Source: CAYVAP01 sp964343195 (GTDB lineage Bacteria; Bacteroidota; Bacteroidia; J057). Taken from it: 19,389 bases of DNA. A program made the position numbers and the translations under genes. Positions 1 through 6,218 of this stretch are shown here, one piece after another; the first letter of the stretch is position 1; the number at the start of each line of letters is the position of its first letter. Below the pieces are notes generated by a model that saw only the letters and a list, made by a program, of their open reading frames with translations, was not told where the DNA came from and did not search any database. Location of the stretch: the NCBI GenBank assembly GCA_964343195.1, contig CAYFIR010000126.1, positions 1 to 19,389 of the forward strand, in the 5' to 3' direction.

Positions 1-1
1 G

Positions 2-221
2 GCTGCCCTACAAGCCGCCCCGAGCGCCAAATGCCGGGCCAGCGCCGCCCCAGGCTTGCTTTATTGTTCTTTTTGAAGGGAGCCATAAAATAGGCGGGGT
101 ATTATTCTTCAATTTGCTGCCCTACAAAAAAAGGTAGGCGGAAAAACTCCGGCATTTCATTCTACCCGCAGGCCACCCCGGTTCACCAAATGCCACCCAA
201 CGCCGCCCCAGGCTTGCTTTA
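2..221. repeat. Imperfect direct repeat pair in gene-free left end
   Basis: Two related units share the same ends. GCTGCCCTACAA occurs at 2-13 and 116-127, and a 21-bp block starting CGCCGCCCCAGGCTTG occurs exactly at 43-63 and 201-221. A CCAAATGCC core precedes the 21-bp block in both units (27-35 and 186-194) and recurs at 230-238. The second unit is longer, so internal sequence was gained or lost. No ORF is supported in 1-466. This looks like dispersed intergenic repeat DNA; its function is unknown. Confidence 0.6.
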
Positions 222-247
222 GGCCATTGCCAAATGCCACTGCGAGT

Positions 248-267
248 ATCTCCCTTTGGAGGGAGAT
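248..267. repeat. Perfect 8-bp hairpin
   Basis: ATCTCCCT (248-255) and AGGGAGAT (260-267) are perfect inverted copies around a TTGG loop. No T-run follows on either strand, so it does not look like a simple intrinsic terminator. It sits in the same repeat-rich, gene-free stretch as the direct repeats at 2-221 and is probably part of that intergenic repeat DNA. Confidence 0.5.
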
Positions 268-371
268 GGACTGTGCGACAGAGGGAGGAATCAGAAAGTT
301 TAAAGTGCTACTTTCTCCCCTATACCCCCCTCGCTAAATTAACCGCATTACAGCCGACTTGACCCTTCTCG

Positions 372-417
372 CATAATTCCCGAAATGAGGAGCCAAATTC
401 TCATTTTGGGAATTATG
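372..417. repeat. 18-bp inverted repeat (long hairpin)
   Basis: The arm at 372-389 (CATAATTCCCGAAATGAG) is the inverted complement of 400-417 except for one position, which would be a G-U pair in the plus-strand RNA. The loop is 10 nt (390-399). There is no T-run after the second arm. It may be a bidirectional transcription barrier, a protein-binding palindrome or a dispersed element. It lies about 50 bp before the sigma-54-like site at 468. Confidence 0.6.
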
Positions 418-466
418 GCATAGGGAGCAAGTATTACAAGAGCCAGATAATCAGCCAATTAGGCCA

Positions 467-655
467 TTGGCACCGGAATTGTTACAGTTGGGACAGCAGG
501 CAATTATTATCACGTTTGTTACAACCCTAACTCTTGCTAATAGTTCCATGGTGCATACAGACAATCGCCTGCTACGTGGGCTGACCACATTCTTTATCGT
601 CCTGTTCGGGCTTATCGGCCTGGTTATCGTCAGCCTGTTTATGCTACTCCGGTAG
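467..655 (+). CDS. Doubtful small membrane protein
   Basis: A 62-codon frame opens with TTG at 467. The only ATG in frame is at 549, which would give 35 residues. The second half is strongly hydrophobic: one likely transmembrane helix, about residues 39-60 from the TTG, running through LFGLIGLVIVSLF and ending in LLR. A good plus-strand terminator lies 28 bp past the stop codon, which supports a plus-strand transcript here. No Shine-Dalgarno sequence precedes either start. The family is not recognised. It may be a true small membrane protein, starting at 549 if the sigma-54-like site at 468-482 is real, or a decayed gene fragment. Confidence 0.3.
   Translation: MAPELLQLGQQAIIITFVTTLTLANSSMVHTDNRLLRGLTTFFIVLFGLIGLVIVSLFMLLR
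468..482 (+). promoter_or_regulatory. Sigma-54-like -24/-12 element (candidate)
   Basis: TGGCAC, five bases, then TTGT matches the sigma-54 consensus TGGCAC-N5-TTGC except that the -12 GC reads GT. Transcription would begin near 494, upstream of the ATG at 549 and ending at the terminator at 684-711, giving a transcript of roughly 220 nt. It overlaps the TTG start of the 62-codon frame, so both cannot be right. This is a single by-eye match. Confidence 0.25.
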
Positions 656-683
656 ACGGAATAGAAACCCAACTCAAACACCA

Positions 684-711
684 AGCGGTCCTGTATAGCA
701 GGGCCGCTTTT
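684..711 (+). terminator. Intrinsic terminator
   Basis: A 10-bp stem, AGCGGTCCTG (684-693) with CAGGGCCGCT (699-708), has one G-U pair and a TATAG loop, and is followed by TTTT (708-711 including the last stem base). It is oriented for plus-strand transcription and would end a transcript covering 467-655. It insulates the permease gene, whose own promoter-like sequence begins at 776. Confidence 0.7.
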
Positions 712-775
712 GTTGGTTGGAACCAACCTTTCTCCAAACTGAAACCACTTTTAGCTCCAATGCCCACACAGCCTT

Positions 776-806
776 TTTGATCTTGAGGCTGTACTTCCGA
801 ACTTTG
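776..806 (+). promoter_or_regulatory. Candidate Bacteroidota promoter for the LptF/G gene
   Basis: TTTG (776-779), a 19-bp spacer, then GAACTTTG (799-806), one mismatch from TAnnTTTG. The ATG at 835 lies about 28 bp downstream. It sits just after the terminator at 684-711, consistent with an independent transcript. Confidence 0.4.
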
Positions 807-834
807 GGGGCTGAAAAACAGGTTGACCAAGACG

Positions 835-2322
835 ATGAACAGGATAGACCGGATGACACTACGGGCTTTTATGGGCCCCTTCTTCATGAGCGTAGGCATC
901 GTGATTTTCATCCTGGTGCTGCAGTTCATCTCGCTATACCTGCCTGAGATCATGGGAAAGGGCCTGAGCCCCATGACGCTTGGTCGCCTGTTTATGTACG
1001 CCGCTGGGCGTGTGTTGCTGACTGCCATGCCCATCGGAATATTGACCGCCGGGCTGATGACCTTCGGAAGCCTGGGCGAGCACTACGAACTGATGGCGCT
1101 GAAATCTTCCGGGATCAACCTCTTTCGCATCATGCGGGGGGTACTCATCCTGACCGCGCTCATTACCGTCGGGTCGATCTATCTCTCTTTTGAGGTCATT
1201 CCCAAGGCCAACCTGAAGTTTTTTAGCCTGCTCTATGATGTGCAGCGCAAGAAGGCCAACCTGGCTCTGAAGCCCGGTCACTTTTACTCTGACATTGACG
1301 GCTATGTCATCCGCATTTCTGACAAAAGCGTCGAGCGCGAGATGCTTTATGATGTGCTCATCTACAACCATACTGAAAACCGGGGCAATAACGACATCAT
1401 CCAGGCTGACTCTGCGCATATGGATCTCTTCGGGAGCGTGATGCGCATGACATTGTACTCCGGGACCCGCTACGAGGAGTATCGCCCGGATCCAGGCAAG
1501 CCCAATACCTATCGCCACGGACGCACCTCTTTCGATTCGCTGTATTACCGATTTGAACTAAAAGGCTTTGAACTGGATCGGACCGACGAAAAGCAGTTCC
1601 GTCATCAGATCATCATGCCTCGGGAGCAATTGATGAGTGCCCTCGATAGCCTTGAGGACCTGACCGTTCGCACACGGGAAAAGTCTGAGGATCAGCTTTC
1701 GCGCTACAACCGGGTTGACTACGAATACGCCTATCGCAAGCCCCCACCCGGTGATACCACCACCCAGGACACCGTTACCCATTTGATTCTGGGCGTAGTG
1801 GAGTCTATAGAGCTGAATCCGGGAGATAGCAGCGTTTCGGATTGCTGGATCCCTCGCGAGGGAGTGGACATCGCCAATCGGGCCCTATCGGGGGCGAGAG
1901 CTGTCAAAAGCTACGTGGAATTCATGAAGCGTAAGTATGAAGACCAGGGAAAAGCAAGTCGGCAGTATTATCATGAATTCTGGTTACGCTGGGCCATGCC
2001 GATTAGCTGTCTGGTGTTTGCAATGATTGGCATTTCACTAGGCGCCATCATTCGCAAGGGGGGACTGGGGCCTCCTGCACTGGTATCCATAGCCGTCTTT
2101 GTAGTATACTACGTATTGCTCACCTATGGCAAAAAGACTGCGCAGGAAGGAATTTTCCCGCCGATAGTCGGGGCCTTTCTCCCCCTTTTCATCTTTTTCC
2201 CAATGGCGGTAGTGTTCACCATTCAGGCAGCGCTGGACGCACGGTTGTTTAATGAGAGTAGCTGGGAGATGTGGAGTGAGCGAATACGAGGATTGTTCAG
2301 GTTACGAAAGAAGAAAAGTTAG
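835..2322 (+). CDS. LptF/LptG-family lipopolysaccharide export permease
   Basis: This is an inner-membrane permease of the YjgP/YjgQ (LptF/LptG) family. With the LptB ATPase, such proteins extract LPS from the inner membrane and pass it to the periplasmic LptC/LptA bridge. The 495-residue protein shows the family layout: three N-terminal membrane segments (about 13-37, 52-77 and 96-121), a large periplasmic region (about 122-380) that should hold the beta-jellyroll, and three C-terminal segments (about 387-410, 417-438 and 448-470). The motifs GPFF near the N-terminus and GSLGEHYELMALKSSGI after segment 2 are typical. It is longer than E. coli LptF/G (about 360), as Bacteroidota homologues often are. 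I chose ATG 835 over TTG 823 because family members start just before an IDR/LDK-like motif. I cannot say whether it is LptF or LptG. No lptB or lptC lies in the window. Confidence 0.9.
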   Translation: MNRIDRMTLRAFMGPFFMSVGIVIFILVLQFISLYLPEIMGKGLSPMTLGRLFMYAAGRVLLTAMPIGILTAGLMTFGSLGEHYELMALKSSGINLFRIMRGVLILTALITVGSIYLSFEVIPKANLKFFSLLYDVQRKKANLALKPGHFYSDIDGYVIRISDKSVEREMLYDVLIYNHTENRGNNDIIQADSAHMDLFGSVMRMTLYSGTRYEEYRPDPGKPNTYRHGRTSFDSLYYRFELKGFELDRTDEKQFRHQIIMPREQLMSALDSLEDLTVRTREKSEDQLSRYNRVDYEYAYRKPPPGDTTTQDTVTHLILGVVESIELNPGDSSVSDCWIPREGVDIANRALSGARAVKSYVEFMKRKYEDQGKASRQYYHEFWLRWAMPISCLVFAMIGISLGAIIRKGGLGPPALVSIAVFVVYYVLLTYGKKTAQEGIFPPIVGAFLPLFIFFPMAVVFTIQAALDARLFNESSWEMWSERIRGLFRLRKKKS

Positions 2323-2324
2323 AC

Positions 2325-2354
2325 TTGGCCCCGTAGCCTCACTTGGGTAATTTG
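2325..2354 (+). promoter_or_regulatory. Candidate promoter for the Nudix gene
   Basis: TTG (2325-2327), 19 bp, then GTAATTTG (2347-2354), a shifted, imperfect match to TAnnTTTG. It lies in the 51-bp gap between the permease stop and the Nudix ATG at 2374. Read-through from the permease gene is equally possible. Confidence 0.25.
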
Positions 2355-2373
2355 GGCAAAAATCCATTTACCC

Positions 2374-2934
2374 ATGTCATTTGACCCAACAGAAAACCCC
2401 TGGAAAACCCTTGATGGAAAACTCATTTATGACAACCCCTGGATTCGGGTCACTGAATACCAGGTGATTAACCCTGCTGGCAATCCAGGTATCTACGGCA
2501 AAGTTCATTACAAAAACCAGGGAGTTGGAGTCGTTCCCTATGAAGATGGTCACATCTGGATGGTTGGTCAGTACCGCTATACACTTGATGAGTACCACTG
2601 GGAAATCCCGGAAGGAGGGGGACCGTGGGGAGAAGATCCGCTGGATGCCGCCAAACGCGAGTTAAAGGAAGAAACCGGCCTGATTGCCAGTACCTACACC
2701 CCCTTAATTGAAATGCATCCGTCCAACTCTGTTACCGATGAGTGGTTCATCGTCTACCTGGCTACCGGCCTCCAGCAGGGGGAGGCAACCCCTGAAGAAA
2801 CAGAACTTTTGCAGGTAAAACGAGTGCCATTGGAAGAGGCCTATGCAGATGTAGAAGCCCATAAAATCATGGATTCGATGAGTGTCGTAGCGATTTACAA
2901 GCTGATGCTGATGAAGTTACAGGGAAAGCTGTAA
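2374..2934 (+). CDS. Nudix hydrolase, ADP-sugar pyrophosphatase type
   Basis: The 186-residue protein carries a complete Nudix box at residues 81-103: Gly81, Glu87, the REL at 95-97, Glu99-Glu100 and Gly102 fit GX5EX7REUXEEXGU. These residues bind the divalent metal and hydrolyse a nucleoside diphosphate linked to another moiety. The preceding WEIPEGG stretch and the overall length resemble ADP-ribose/ADP-sugar pyrophosphatases (NUDT5/NudF-like), which act in the cytoplasm. The exact substrate cannot be read from the sequence. It follows the permease by 51 bp on the same strand and may share its transcript. An AT-rich 517-bp gap follows. Confidence 0.88.
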   Translation: MSFDPTENPWKTLDGKLIYDNPWIRVTEYQVINPAGNPGIYGKVHYKNQGVGVVPYEDGHIWMVGQYRYTLDEYHWEIPEGGGPWGEDPLDAAKRELKEETGLIASTYTPLIEMHPSNSVTDEWFIVYLATGLQQGEATPEETELLQVKRVPLEEAYADVEAHKIMDSMSVVAIYKLMLMKLQGKL

Positions 2935-3451
2935 AAGATTACGCATCTTTTTAGACCAAAAACGAAATTCCACAGGCCAAACTATTTGATAATATCATAT
3001 TTTTCACGCATTTTTGGACGTGCGCTTTTTGCAAAATTTGTAGAATTTTGGACGTTGGATTTTCCCGATTCTTTTCACTTTTTATAAACAAAAAGCAGAA
3101 TTCCACATGAGAGTTGAGTGATCTTACACAGGATTTTTTACCAGATGATAACTTGAAAAAGGTGTAAAATCTATCTCAGATTCGTTTTTTTGGCTGAAGC
3201 GCTGAAAGCTTACTCAATATCCGTTCAATTTGGGGTGAAATATTACATACGGAATATGCGGTAGGCTATTAATCGTAACTTAGGGCTCAAATCATGATGG
3301 GAATAAACCTGGGGAGTTCTGGTTATTATCGTGTACAACCTAAAATTTCTTGATTTACTTTACATTACCGTAGGTTATTCACTGAGTAGAACTGATTAGG
3401 ACAGAAACTTACTTGCCTTTAATTCGGGATTGACTTTCCAAGCTGGGAGCT
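2935..3451 (+). other. AT-rich 517-bp intergenic region
   Basis: No supported ORF or RNA gene. It is visibly richer in A and T than its flanks, with many T-runs. The decamer TTTTGGACGT occurs at 3012-3021 and 3046-3055, 34 bp apart (about three helical turns), which could be paired protein-binding sites. AATTCCACA also occurs twice (2966-2974 and 3101-3109). No convincing TTG/TAnnTTTG promoter was found immediately before the gene at 3452. Confidence 0.4.
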
Positions 3452-4135
3452 ATGATGAGACTTGTACGTCTGGTTTTGGTGATAACTGCCTTTTTGCCAC
3501 TTTGGGGAGTGGCTACTCCGCTTTCAAGAGCCGATCTGGATTGGCTATCACCACCACAAGAAATGGAAATTAAGTGGGAAGACCCCTTGATCTCCTCTTT
3601 TAAACTGATTCCTCACCCAGAAGGAACTCAGATTTTTTGGGAAGCACCCGTGATTGAAGGTGCTGACTACTACTTCATCGAACGACGCACCAACAATGGT
3701 GACTTCGAGCTAATCGGTGGGGTAGATGCCAACAATATTGGGGAGGTTGCTTCCTACCAATTAGCCGACCGGCTCAGAACCTCTCAGCAGGTTGAATCTT
3801 TTGAATACCGGATTGAAATCTGGTTTAAAGATGGCCATTCCCATACCACAGAGCCCTTAAGAGTTCATCCATTCGAGGCCAATAAACTGACCATCATCCC
3901 GGTATCTCCCAGTTCAACCTCGGTCCGCCTTCAACTGCAAGATGACCTTCAAGCAGATTCTCCGATTTCTCTTGAAATCTTCAACTTGCAAGGTAATGTC
4001 GTTCAGAAAATGCAACTGGAGGCTAGCCAGCTGAATGGGAATGCGATCCTTCCCATAAACTCTGCGCAGAGCGGTATCTACTTTTTCAAAGTATCCCATG
4101 GGGACGTGGCGTGGTTTGGCAAAACTCGCTTCTAG
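3452..4135 (+). CDS. Secreted protein with T9SS type-A-like sorting domain
   Basis: The 227-residue protein starts with a signal peptide (about 1-22: basic MMRLVR, hydrophobic core, cleavage near VATP). A beta-rich middle (about 48-138), with spaced aromatics and GADYYFIERR, looks like a fibronectin-III-type sandwich. The last ~80 residues resemble the T9SS type A C-terminal domain: LEIFNLQGNVVQ, then SGIYFFKV, ending in KTRF. That domain directs Sec-exported proteins through the type IX system and is usually cleaved on secretion. There is no obvious enzyme domain, so it may be a small structural or adhesive protein. GGGAG at 3445-3449 is very close to the first ATG, so the second ATG at 3455 may be the real start. 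Confidence 0.78.
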   Translation: MMRLVRLVLVITAFLPLWGVATPLSRADLDWLSPPQEMEIKWEDPLISSFKLIPHPEGTQIFWEAPVIEGADYYFIERRTNNGDFELIGGVDANNIGEVASYQLADRLRTSQQVESFEYRIEIWFKDGHSHTTEPLRVHPFEANKLTIIPVSPSSTSVRLQLQDDLQADSPISLEIFNLQGNVVQKMQLEASQLNGNAILPINSAQSGIYFFKVSHGDVAWFGKTRF

Positions 4136-4184
4136 GCTCTTCTCCCCCCCATCCTCCAATCCTCATTTGCATTTAATTGACCTC

Positions 4185-4210
4185 CCCCGGACATTGATTC
4201 AATGCCGGGG
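4185..4210. repeat. Hairpin/palindrome overlapping a promoter
   Basis: CCCCGG (4185-4190) pairs with CCGGGG (4205-4210), and inside it CATTG (4192-4196) pairs with CAATG (4200-4204), leaving one bulged A and an ATT loop. No T-run follows. Its inner arm contains the TTG of the candidate promoter at 4194-4223, so it could be an operator, or a terminator for the gene ending at 4135. Confidence 0.55.
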
Positions 4211-4223
4211 ATACGTATGTTTG
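4194..4223 (+). promoter_or_regulatory. Bacteroidota-type promoter for the class V aminotransferase
   Basis: TTG (4194-4196), 19 bp, then TATGTTTG (4216-4223), a full match to the TAnnTTTG -7 element. This is the best match in the window. Transcription should start around 4230, leaving a leader of roughly 35 nt before ATG 4267. Confidence 0.6.
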
Positions 4224-4266
4224 AAAGTTTGGGTAAATTGTCTCAATACCTTCAAACCTACCCCCT

Positions 4267-5502
4267 ATGACTCTAGACCTGAGCAAGGTTCGCAGCTACT
4301 TCCCCAGCCTCGAGGGGGAATGGACTTTCATGGATAATGCAGGAGGGTCCCAGACCCTGCAACCTGTAGTCGACCGTATCTCTGACTACCTACTCCAGAC
4401 CAATGTCCAACATGGAGCCTCATATGCTGTCTCCCAGGAAGCAGGAAGACGGGTAGCTGTAGCCACAGAAGCCATGGCCACCTTTGTCAATGCTCCCCAT
4501 CCGGAAGAAGTCGTGATGGGCCCCTCCGCGACTTCCCTGTTTCGAACCTTATCCCTATGTATCTCCCAACTCTGGCAGGTGGGCGATGAGGTTATCGTAA
4601 CCAATACTGACCATGAAGCCAATGTCAGTCCCTGGACGGACCTGGAAAAACAGGGCATAAAAGTAAAGATCTGGGAGGCTCGTCCGGATACCTTACGACT
4701 AGAGCTGGAGGACCTCGGAGCGCTCATGACCGATAAAACCCGCCTGGTAGCTGTTACGCATGCCTCCAATATCCTGGGCACCATCAACCCAATTCGCAGG
4801 ATTGCAGACTACGTACATGAGCGAGGAGCCCTGATCGCTGTTGATGGAGTCGCCAATGCTCCTCATCGTCTGGTAGATGTTCAGGAGCTGGACTGTGATT
4901 TTTATATTTTCAGCTTTTACAAAGTTTACGGTCCACACTACGCCCTGATGTATGGTCGTCGGGAACTATTGATCAACATGCCGGGGCTGAACCATTATTT
5001 CATCGATGGAGATCAGATTCCCTACAAATTTCAGCCAGGAAACGTAAACTTCGAGTTTGCTTATGGAGTAGCGGGTATCGCAGACTATCTGAGTGAAATT
5101 GCCAGACACCACTATCCGGGTTCACATCGCACCCTGAGAAAGGAAATGGAATTGGCCTTTGGGCTTTTTGCAAAGCATGAAGAAGCCTTATCTCAAAAAC
5201 TACTGGACTTCCTCAATTCAAAGTCCGGAGTCCGCATCATTGGAGAAACAACCGCGGATCGTTCTCTCCGGGTCCCGACCATCTCTTTCTCGGTAGCTGG
5301 GGTCAAAAGTGATGACATCGTAGAGCGGGTTGATCCCTACCGGATTGGCATTCGCTTCGGGGATTTTTATGCGAAGAAACTGATCCAGTCACTGGATCTG
5401 GAAAAACAGAACGGAGTCGTACGTGTCAGCCTCGTCCACTACAATAGACTGGAGGAGGTAGATCAACTCATCGAAGTTCTGGATGGAATTAGGATGCTTT
5501 GA
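4267..5502 (+). CDS. Class V aminotransferase, VC1184-type, cysteine desulfurase-like
   Basis: This 411-residue PLP enzyme belongs to the SufS/NifS-related class V fold and most resembles the VC1184-like subfamily annotated as cysteine desulfurase family protein. Visible landmarks are DNAGGSQT (23-30) at the N-terminus, His116 in TDHEAN (ring-stacking His), Asp193 in AVDGV (PLP nitrogen) and Lys219 in FSFYKVYGPH (Schiff base). Where SufS has the Cys-bearing RxGHHCA loop, this protein reads GIRFGDFYAKKL with no Cys. The persulfide-forming residue is therefore absent and desulfurase activity is doubtful. No suf or isc genes are nearby. It has its own promoter and palindrome upstream and is convergent with the ABC gene. 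The substrate is unknown. Confidence 0.85.
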   Translation: MTLDLSKVRSYFPSLEGEWTFMDNAGGSQTLQPVVDRISDYLLQTNVQHGASYAVSQEAGRRVAVATEAMATFVNAPHPEEVVMGPSATSLFRTLSLCISQLWQVGDEVIVTNTDHEANVSPWTDLEKQGIKVKIWEARPDTLRLELEDLGALMTDKTRLVAVTHASNILGTINPIRRIADYVHERGALIAVDGVANAPHRLVDVQELDCDFYIFSFYKVYGPHYALMYGRRELLINMPGLNHYFIDGDQIPYKFQPGNVNFEFAYGVAGIADYLSEIARHHYPGSHRTLRKEMELAFGLFAKHEEALSQKLLDFLNSKSGVRIIGETTADRSLRVPTISFSVAGVKSDDIVERVDPYRIGIRFGDFYAKKLIQSLDLEKQNGVVRVSLVHYNRLEEVDQLIEVLDGIRML

Positions 5503-5554
5503 TCCCACTGACGGACCGGTTTTGATTTCAGACTTAATGCCCTCTCACAATGGA

Positions 5555-6190
5555 TCAGGCATTGGAGGATGTGGTTTTTCCCAGACGAATAAGCTGGTCA
5601 AACTGTTCATACTCCCTGGAGAGGTTGGATGCCAGAACCCAAAGTCTGTCCTGGGTGTGCTCTTTGATCAGCGCCATGATGCGATCTGCATTCCCCTGAT
5701 CCATGTTGCTGGTAGGCTCGTCCAGCAGGAGCAGGTCTGAGTGGGTGAAGAGGGCAAGCCCAACTTTCACCCGTTGTATCATTCCAGAGGAATACCACTG
5801 CAGAGGTTTGTCCTGATGTGCGACCAGGTCCAGTTCCCGAATTATGTCAGCAGGGGAATCAAGCCGGCACTTTTTCATTCTGAAATGAAGATCGACCTGC
5901 TCCCTGAGCGTGAGTTCAGGGTACAGGTCGATATAAGGTCCAGTCCAACTTAGATGTTGGTATAACTGATTGAAAGGCAATGGCTTTCCTTTCCAGTGGC
6001 AATGAACCTTTCCTTCAGAAGGGTTCAGTTGGCCAGCAATGATCCGCATCAGAGTAGACTTACCAGAACCATTGGTTCCTACCAGCGCCAAATGAGGGTG
6101 CTCAGAAAAGTCAAAGGAAATATTCCGAAACAGCCAACGCTGATAGAATTTTTTCCCAATGCCCTCAAGTCTTAGCTGCAAGTCTCTCAC
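5555..6190 (-). CDS. ABC transporter ATP-binding protein
   Basis: A 211-residue single ABC ATPase domain, likely cytoplasmic and membrane-associated through a permease not found in the window. Walker A is GTNGSGKST (38-46), the signature is degenerate as YSSGM (133-137), and Walker B is LLLLDEP (153-159). The usual Q-loop Gln is not evident around TGPYIDLYPELT, and the switch His is replaced by Asn189 in LASNL. The fold resembles CcmA-like exporters. The GTG start at 6190 lies 28 bp after lpxA, making this the last gene of the lpxD-lpxC/fabZ-lpxA operon. It may thus serve envelope lipid transport, but that is inferred only from position. Confidence 0.85.
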   Translation of the reverse strand: MRDLQLRLEGIGKKFYQRWLFRNISFDFSEHPHLALVGTNGSGKSTLMRIIAGQLNPSEGKVHCHWKGKPLPFNQLYQHLSWTGPYIDLYPELTLREQVDLHFRMKKCRLDSPADIIRELDLVAHQDKPLQWYSSGMIQRVKVGLALFTHSDLLLLDEPTSNMDQGNADRIMALIKEHTQDRLWVLASNLSREYEQFDQLIRLGKTTSSNA

Positions 6191-6218
6191 GCCGCCGATA
6201 ATCGTTGAGTTAGGAAAA

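Noticed and set aside
248..267. Intrinsic terminator
   Set aside because: The perfect stem is not followed by a T-run on either strand and no gene ends nearby.
823..834. TTG at 823 as start of the LptF/G gene
   Set aside because: ATG 835 gives the usual family N-terminus and lies at a better distance from the candidate promoter; the four extra residues are not typical.
639..1034. 131-codon minus-strand frame crossing the terminator and the permease start
   Set aside because: Overlaps the LptF/G N-terminus and the plus-strand terminator; no motif.
934..1518. 194-codon minus-strand frame inside the LptF/G gene
   Set aside because: Shadow of the permease coding sequence; composition is odd (many His and Gln) and there is no start context or motif.
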